DNA of 64,000 nucleotides, taken from contig JAUIRK010000109.1 of assembly GCA_030549495.1 (NCBI GenBank), forward strand, positions 141,501 to 205,500, read 5' to 3'. Made by a program: the position numbers and the translations under genes. Shown here in pieces: positions 57,932 through 64,000 of this stretch. This DNA comes from Nectonema munidae (taxonomy: Eukaryota > Nematomorpha > Nectonematoida > Nectonematidae). The stretch's first letter is position 1. The number at the start of each line of letters is the position of its first letter. The notes under the pieces are model-generated. The model was not told where the DNA came from and made no database searches. It saw only the letters and a program-made list of their open reading frames with translations.

Positions 57932-60106
57932 GTCAAACCTGTCTATAGTGACCACTCAAGGGAAACAAAAAAAAGCGACCGCTATAGACAGGTGGCTGCT
58001 ATACGCAGTTTGGCCACCAATTTGGATTTCCGTACATACTGTATTAACTTTTAAAAGTGTATGCGCATGCATGCTACATGCATTGTAACAAACTTTAGCC
58101 AGAAAAAAATCATAAATTATGGAGATTGATTATTTAAACAATTTATTACAAATAACAATTTAATCGAATTTAATTACAATTTTATTTTTAACAAAATTTA
58201 TGAAAACAATTTGATTTGAATTTCACGTCTTCTTGAAAAAATCCAACATTGTCTTCTGCTTTGCTTGCTACCTCTAACTCTGCTGCTCATTCAGGATGGC
58301 ATCCTCCAAGTCTTCACATGCATTTTCTGGCCTCTGAAAAATTACAGATGGATGATTTTGCAGGTGGGTAAGACTCCTCAACTTCATCGTCGCTGTCTTT
58401 GACTATATCTTGGCTAACGTGTCTTTGACGATAGTCCTCCAAAGTCAAAACTGGCTCATTTTTCGTTGTGGCCAGACAGGCATCAACCTCAACAAGTTCT
58501 TGAAATGCTACAGTTTTGAGCTCATCGACATTTTCTTCAGCATCTTCTATCTTAGAGTCCTTAGATCCGATGCCACATTTGCTGAAATATTACCGGATAG
58601 TGTTAGGATCTACATCCGACCATGATCTACTTCTACTAATCCTGTAAATGGCATGCAAGACGTTGGACTTCTTCATGAGATCTGGTGCGGTCACAGGATC
58701 TTGCTCCATTGGCTAATAATATGCTTCAGCTGAAGTTTCCTGAATGAGTTTGGTCGCTTGAATGATGCCATGGGCTGAGTGACAGAAGTAGTGTTGGGAG
58801 ACAGAAAGAGTAGCTTAATGTTCTTCAGATGAAGTTGAGGATGGCACGGAGCATTGTCCAGGATCATGAGAATGTTTCTTTATTGTCGACCCATCTTAGC
58901 ATCCAGCTTACGCATGTATACTTCGAAGAGATTACTTGTCATCCATGCCCGCTTGTTGGCGTGATAGTCCATCGGGAGGTCATTCCTATTGATTCGTCCA
59001 AAGCAACGTGGCTTCATTGACTTGCCAATAACCATCAACTGTTCTTTGTCTCCAGCCGCATTTGCGCATAACATGAGTGGTGAGCTCTTTTGACCTTTTT
59101 CCTCCCGAGCAATCGGCACCTTTCAGATGAAGCGTTGAGTCAAATGACGCTTTAAAGAAGAGACCCGTCTCATCCATGTTGTAAATATTGCAGAGTTCGT
59201 GGCTTGCGCAAAGTTCTGGTAATTTTGATATCCACTCAGTGATAACAGCATTGTCCACTCCTCCACTCTCTCCATTCATCTTGCCAAAAACAATATTGTA
59301 ACGTCGCCGAAATGCCTCTAACCATTAGTCGGAAGCTTTGAAGTTCTTCAGGTCAAGTTCAACTGCGAGTGCTGGAGGCCTTCTCTTGCAAAAGCCGTCG
59401 ACTAACTGGCAGCATACGTGCTGTTGTGTCTAAACCACTCGTAAAGGACAATGTTTAGTTCAACGAAAGAGATGCTGATTGAGAATGAAATAAATTTACG
59501 CATGCTTCATGACTTTCTTTTGACAGCTCTCACAAGTGAGCTGACAAGACTAGTTTTGACAGGTTTATTGAATATAGATTGATACGTGATTCATAAGTCA
59601 TAACATAAGTAATCAATCAAATTTAATAACTGTAAAACAATGCGTAAGCTGCAAGCGTAATGCATTTTGTGACAATGTTTGCACACGCACAATATCCAAG
59701 CTTGATGCTAAAAGAATGACATCGAATTCTGACCTCCTTTTAGCAGAGCTTTGAAACTTTTTTGATTTATTCCAAACTTAATTTGGAGATTTGAAAATGC
59801 ATTATAGCACCCGATGAGTCGTGACGCGGCTGCATGGTCTTGCTGCTTGCAATCCCCGGATTGGGTTCTCGTTGTCAACACCTCAAATTCTGCTCAAAAA
59901 ATATAATTTTACGAAATATTGTTTGACAAATTTTAATATCGGTGTCCGCTTTACGGAGTCAAATAACTGTTTTTGGATGCAATACAAGTGGCCGCTGGCC
60001 ACGTTGAATAGGTGACCGGTATAGACAAGGTATATAGCACTATTTTTTCTTGCGGGGGAAATTATTTTGGCCACTATTCGCAGGTGGCCGCTAACACAGG
60101 TTTGAC
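57932..60106 (-). mobile_element. Tigger/pogo DNA transposon with both terminal repeats
   Basis: Left end GTCAAACCTGTCTATAGTGA and right end (complement) GTCAAACCTGTGTTAGCGGC give a 2175-bp element. The minus-strand transposase reads VLYEWFRHNSTYAAS (about 59450), FKASD, stop, WLEAFRRRYNIVFGKMNGES, IYNMDETGLFFKASF (first Asp), CSGGKRSKELTTHVM, a frame change, LMVIGKSMKPRCFGRINRND, KRAWMTSNLFEVYMRKLD, then NILMILDNAPCHPQLHLKN (second Asp) and NTTSVTQPM. The first DNA-binding domain, seen in the 44.4 kb fragment, is missing. It is inactive through an internal stop and frame changes. The flank is TA on the left and AA on the right. Confidence 0.92.
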
Positions 60107-61670
60107 AAATCCTCGTCACATTTAACGTTTAGTATCACAATTTAACAACCCCTCCTCTTCATAATTGCCCATTCTATAACATGTGAGTATTTATGCCTGT
60201 ACTATAACACCAAATAATGGCTAATACGGATACGCAATGAGGTAACCAAGAAAATGGCTAAATTTTTTTCATTGTCCTAAGAATCAAAACATATGGATAA
60301 ATATTCAAACATAAAATTAATTTCGTACGTAATCGACATTCGACATATTCTTTAAAATATAATTTTAAGCTTCTTAGATTTCGCTAAAATTGCTTCATCA
60401 CTTCAAAAAAATGAATCAATTCTTCGAAAAAAACTATATTTCAAACAATTCGATCGTGAAACAGAAAAGCAACATCTAAAATATTTTAAGAACTTTATTT
60501 TTTTGGACAAATACTCAATGGGATAAAAGAATTGATTTATTAAAATTTACTCTGGAAATAATGCGTTTTTACTTCATTAGAATTCGTGTAACTACGAAGT
60601 CCTCTGAGTTGCCAAGGTTAATCAATTTTTAAAAATGAAATTAAAAAAATTATAGTTGAAGCCATTTTATATCATAAGAATTTAATAGCCACTCTTCAAA
60701 GTAGATAACATTATATAATACTTTATATTATAACGTATGTGTTCATTTGAGTTTAATTTTAACTCACCACCTTCCTGTTTAAAAATTTCAACGTAATTAA
60801 ATTTCCATATCTGAAGACAATGATTTTCCATATTTTAACCGAATTTTTATTTTGTTAATAACAAAAGAATCAAAGTAACATTAATTGCAAAATTATAATT
60901 TTTGAAAAGTTTTGCCAGTAAAAATTAACGTGGGTTTTACAGATTACCCGTATTACTTTTTTACGGGGTTCTGAGTACAGCCTATAAAAAGATGCTGCTA
61001 AATGAATAGGCCAATGATATAGGTAAAGAACGCATTATGTAATTTTAGTTAAAACTGATGTAGTAAAGGCAGATATTTTTGCAAACATTTAAAAATTGCA
61101 ATACCTATGAGCCTTTTATAAAATGTGTTTTAATTTTTTATTTACCTCTGCACATTTTTATAAGATTGAGGATCCGCTTTTTTACCGACTCACTTTCGTT
61201 TGGAAAAGTTTGCTTATAATATTTTATTATTATTCGCTTCTCTTTGCCTATATTTTTCCTACTATATACATACAGGTATTGCATTCCCATTATTTAAGAT
61301 ATACATCAGGAAGATTTGTTGAAAAGAGATGAACTGCCAAGAAGCAGGAGCCGAAGCAAAAGTATTGCATTATAGATTTTCAGCAAATAGATGTTTTGTT
61401 GAGATGTGGAGCATATTTTTTCATTTTATATTGATTTGCCGTCTTGATTTATTTTATCAGGTATCACGAATTAATTTTCTTGATTTGAGCACTTTCACAC
61501 GCTTTTTATTTGTTTCTAAGTTATACCGTAAACAGGATTTTTTCGTCTGGCAATATATTTTTCCAGGTTGATCCTTATTGGCCGATAAGAGTCTTATATG
61601 TCATTTTTGGATTCGTTATATTTTGATAAATGTGACATTTAGATATAATGATGTGAAGAGATTAGATGTG
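60107..61670. other. Upstream region of the Asn/Ser-rich gene, no confirmed exon
   Basis: No transposon was recognised. 61329-61361 (ATG, MNCQEAGAEAK, then GTATTG) could be a short first exon with a donor, but I found no acceptor downstream that keeps the main frame. The frames 61123-61332 and 61329-61571 are otherwise hydrophobic A+T-rich text. Confidence 0.35.
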
Positions 61671-63092
61671 ATGGATGCAAATTACTATGGTTTTGCAACG
61701 GCTCGAAGTGAAGCATCTTTGGTGGCAAATGTTGAAAAACACTTAATTTTTCCGTACTACGCTCTACCTTATAAAGAGAAGAGTGATTTGTCGCAATCCT
61801 TCGTTGATTTACAAAGCCCCGCTGCATCCAGTAGTTGCCTGCCTCTTCCTATAATTCCTCCCTTACATCACACGTCGTTGAACAATTTGAATGAGCGCCA
61901 ACCATTTCAAAAATATAAACCACCCATCAATAATCACGATCGTAATCACCTTCAGCATCATGGCGAATTTTGCCCACCCAACTTCACCTATTTTCCTTCA
62001 ACTCTGTATCCTTCGCACTTACAAGCGTCATACTGCAATCCTTTATTCATTTCTCAACTCTTACAATGCCAACAAATTCTGCCACCCATATTATATAATA
62101 ACAATACAACGTCTTCTCCGTCATCAAACTTTGACCAAACGTGTGACAACACTTTGAAAACAGCGTGCCCCTCTGATTCTGTTTATTTGACTAAAACAGA
62201 ATCTAATTTAACAGCTCCACTTTATAACAACAATTATTCAACAATCCCACTCAATGAAGCAACTCGAAAAAGCTCCAATCAAAACATTTTGCTGTCACTT
62301 TTCAATTCTACTTTTACTAATCATTATAATAGTATCATTTCCCCTCCTTCTTCTACAAGTTTCCCCTCTAAAAACGTCTTTAATACCTATCAATATAGCA
62401 ACAACGAAGCAACGTCAGCTACCTTCTCCAATAATGGCAATCATTCCAATATCATTCCATCTTCTTATATTCCTATTTTCACAAATAGCGTCGTCACTAA
62501 TGATCACTCTGCTTCCTATATTTCTTCTCACGCGCCACAGTCTCATAAAGCATTTAATTATTATTCATCCAATGCCAATACTCTCTTTCCATATTTTTTC
62601 AAAGAAGAAGGTAGAACATCAACTAAGCCATTTATTTCACACAATATTGCTCTTGACAAAAATAAAACAAAAAAGAAAAGAAATAGCACTCTTTCCAAAC
62701 GCTTAAGCAATACCAAACAAAATTCAGCACCACTTTTTATACCTCATCCTCCATCACCTTGTTCAAGTATTAGTTGTGATGCAAAGTCTATTTCTATGTC
62801 CTCTAAAATTTTAGATTTGTCTCAAAATAAAGCAACATCCTTATCATTTTCCACTCTTCTTAAAAAATCTCAGGAAAGTCTTAAATCTTCGCACCACACT
62901 CATTTCCCAAACAGATTCGATAACACGTTTCTGGGAAAAAGTCTTCTCGCTTCCTCCTCCCTCAATTCCAATCCAGATGCCCCCGTAATTACAAACAAAA
63001 CATTATCCACTACAACAAAATCCTTTTCATTTCCAATTCATCATTTGAGTAAAACTTTTGTATATTTTTTCGAGTTGATTCGTACAAATTAG
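61671..63092 (+). CDS. Hypothetical Asn/Ser-rich protein, 473 residues
   Basis: The single long uninterrupted frame starts at the first in-frame ATG (61671, MDANYYGFATARSEASLVAN). The same frame is open but without ATG back to 61572. The composition is rich in Asn, Ser, Pro, His and Tyr, with runs such as YNNNTTSSPSSNFDQ. There is a basic patch at about residues 330-344 (KNKTKKKRNSTLSKR) that could be a nuclear localisation signal, and no signal peptide or membrane segment in the first part. I recognise no domain. Such composition is common in the disordered part of transcription or RNA-binding factors, but that is inference. Its length in an A+T-rich sequence argues that it is real. It may continue in a further exon: GTAAAACT at about 63052 is a possible donor, and TTAG at 63088-63091 a possible acceptor. 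Confidence 0.6.
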   Translation: MDANYYGFATARSEASLVANVEKHLIFPYYALPYKEKSDLSQSFVDLQSPAASSSCLPLPIIPPLHHTSLNNLNERQPFQKYKPPINNHDRNHLQHHGEFCPPNFTYFPSTLYPSHLQASYCNPLFISQLLQCQQILPPILYNNNTTSSPSSNFDQTCDNTLKTACPSDSVYLTKTESNLTAPLYNNNYSTIPLNEATRKSSNQNILLSLFNSTFTNHYNSIISPPSSTSFPSKNVFNTYQYSNNEATSATFSNNGNHSNIIPSSYIPIFTNSVVTNDHSASYISSHAPQSHKAFNYYSSNANTLFPYFFKEEGRTSTKPFISHNIALDKNKTKKKRNSTLSKRLSNTKQNSAPLFIPHPPSPCSSISCDAKSISMSSKILDLSQNKATSLSFSTLLKKSQESLKSSHHTHFPNRFDNTFLGKSLLASSSLNSNPDAPVITNKTLSTTTKSFSFPIHHLSKTFVYFFELIRTN

Positions 63093-63495
63093 GGTTTGCC
63101 AAACATTCAAAACATTTTATATGAATAAATTCAAGAATAAGCACTTCATTCGCCTAAATAGAAATGAACAAAGTGACCAGCATTCTTGGATTTATGAATT
63201 TGAGTGCTCATTAGAACCATCAGGGATCAATTTAACACGTATTCCCAATGCAAAATCCCTCATGCTAGGTTAATTAATTCCTTGGCAAATTAATAGCTGA
63301 ATAAGTAACTATAGCTACAAAACTCTATGGAGTTGAATGAAATTAAAATCGTATGAAGTAAAATTGGATGAAAAATTTGAATATAAACAATACAGTTTAA
63401 TTTGTGTGTAAGAAGTTAGTAACTTACTAACACTTATATTGTACAAAGAACATATGTATTTACATTAGATACACTCTTAAATTTATAACCATATA
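63093..63495. other. 3' region of the Asn/Ser-rich gene
   Basis: AATAAA at 63124-63129 may be the poly(A) signal. The frame from about 63094 to 63273 (…HSWIYEFECSLEPSG…) is open for about 60 codons and could be a last exon, but I could not join it in phase. Confidence 0.35.
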
Positions 63496-63620
63496 AATCA
63501 GGGGCGCACATCCTTAAAATTATTGGGGGGGGGGGTGTGAAATTTTTTTGTTGCAATTTTCAAAATTAGTGGTCTGGAAATACCACGGGAGACCAAATAT
63601 TCAGGCAATCCTTTAAAAGG
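63496..63620 (+). repeat. Repeat R, third copy (end only)
   Basis: TCAGGGGCGCACATCCTTAA, a G-run, GTGGTCTGGAAATACCACGG and CAGGCAATCCTTTAAAA match the first 125 bp of the 19.4 kb copy, then break off at the minisatellite. Confidence 0.8.
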
Positions 63621-63632
63621 TCCTCAGACATT

Positions 63633-64000
63633 TCGCCCCATTCTTTTTATAAGACAATTCGCCCCATTATTTTCATAAGACAGTTCGTCCCATGGACAAT
63701 TCGCCTCATTATTTTCATAGGACAATTCGCCCCATAATTTTCATAAGACCGTTCGTCCCATGGACAATTCGCCCCATTATTTTAAAAGACATTTTGTCTC
63801 ATGGACAATTCTCCCCATTATTTTCATAAGACATTTTGTCTCATGGACAATTCGCCTAACTATTTTCATAAAACAATTTGCCCCATTATTTTCATAAAAT
63901 AATTCGCCTCATAATTTTCATAAGACGATTTGCCTCATGCTCAATTTGCCCCATTATTTTTATAAGTGAATGCGCTCTATTATTTTTATAAAACTTCCAG
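63633..64000. repeat. Minisatellite of the 'catggacaattcgcc' type, running off the window
   Basis: About nine or ten units combine GGACAATTCGCCCCATTATT- and TTTTCATAAGACA-type phrases, opening with GGTCCTCAGACATTTCGCCC. Same family as 6125-6275. It continues past 64000. Confidence 0.88.

Noticed and set aside
62254-62706. A 150-residue hydrophobic protein
   Set aside because: It is a shifted-frame shadow of the Asn/Ser-rich 473-residue frame.

Overview
This is a strongly A+T-rich animal nuclear sequence: a sparse set of host genes in a thick bed of decayed transposons. It is animal because it carries a three-KH-domain protein of the Nova/Pasilla type and an Sp/Buttonhead-type zinc-finger protein with a Btd box. 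The clear host gene has very short introns (about 50-85 nt). The repeats are invertebrate-like: piggyBac, hAT, Tigger/pogo, MULE with FLYWCH, RTE and CR1/Jockey-like LINEs, a tRNA-headed SINE and a Ty3/gypsy remnant. I cannot name the phylum; a compact-intron invertebrate, perhaps a reduced parasite, is only a guess.

Layout. 1-2.3 kb: two piggyBac remnants. 3.5-4.3 kb: first copy of an unclassified composite repeat (modules D-B-A-C) with a TTAA-type MITE inside. 5.1-8.0 kb: repeat R, which recurs inverted at 19.4-21.2 kb, so the two copies bracket the Nova gene. 8.8-9.2 kb: a satellite of about 158 bp. 10-13.1 kb: a CR1/Jockey-like LINE with an insertion. 14.3-17.6 kb: an almost full-length antisense RTE LINE. 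17.7-19.1 kb: the Nova-type gene. 21.2-22.0 kb: Ty3/gypsy fossil. 24.1-26.2 kb: a foldback-like unit with inverted minisatellite ends around a higher-order CTAAC satellite. 28.6-30.3 kb: intron-containing FLYWCH-MULE transposase. 31.5-32.6 kb: hAT. 33.5-34.7 kb: a G+C-richer island with the Sp-type gene. 35.4-36.3 kb: piggyBac split by an RTE 3' end with a clean target duplication. 38-41 kb: LINE. 44-45.6 kb: satellite and Tigger fragment. 46-50.1 kb: piggyBac split by an RT-deleted LINE. 51.5-53.7 kb: another LINE. 54.4-56.5 kb: hAT with a foreign insert. 57.9-60.1 kb: Tigger with both terminal repeats. 61.7-63.1 kb: a 473-residue Asn/Ser-rich host-like protein. 63.5-64 kb: repeat R end and a minisatellite.

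The probable host genes are the Nova-type RNA-binding protein (+), the Sp-type transcription factor (-) and the Asn/Ser-rich protein (+, function unknown). Nothing ties them into one pathway. The most unusual material is repeat architecture: several unrelated-looking units whose ends are arrays of short 'phrases', and the D-B-A-C composite repeat present in at least six places. I did not find a convincing new enzymatic system.
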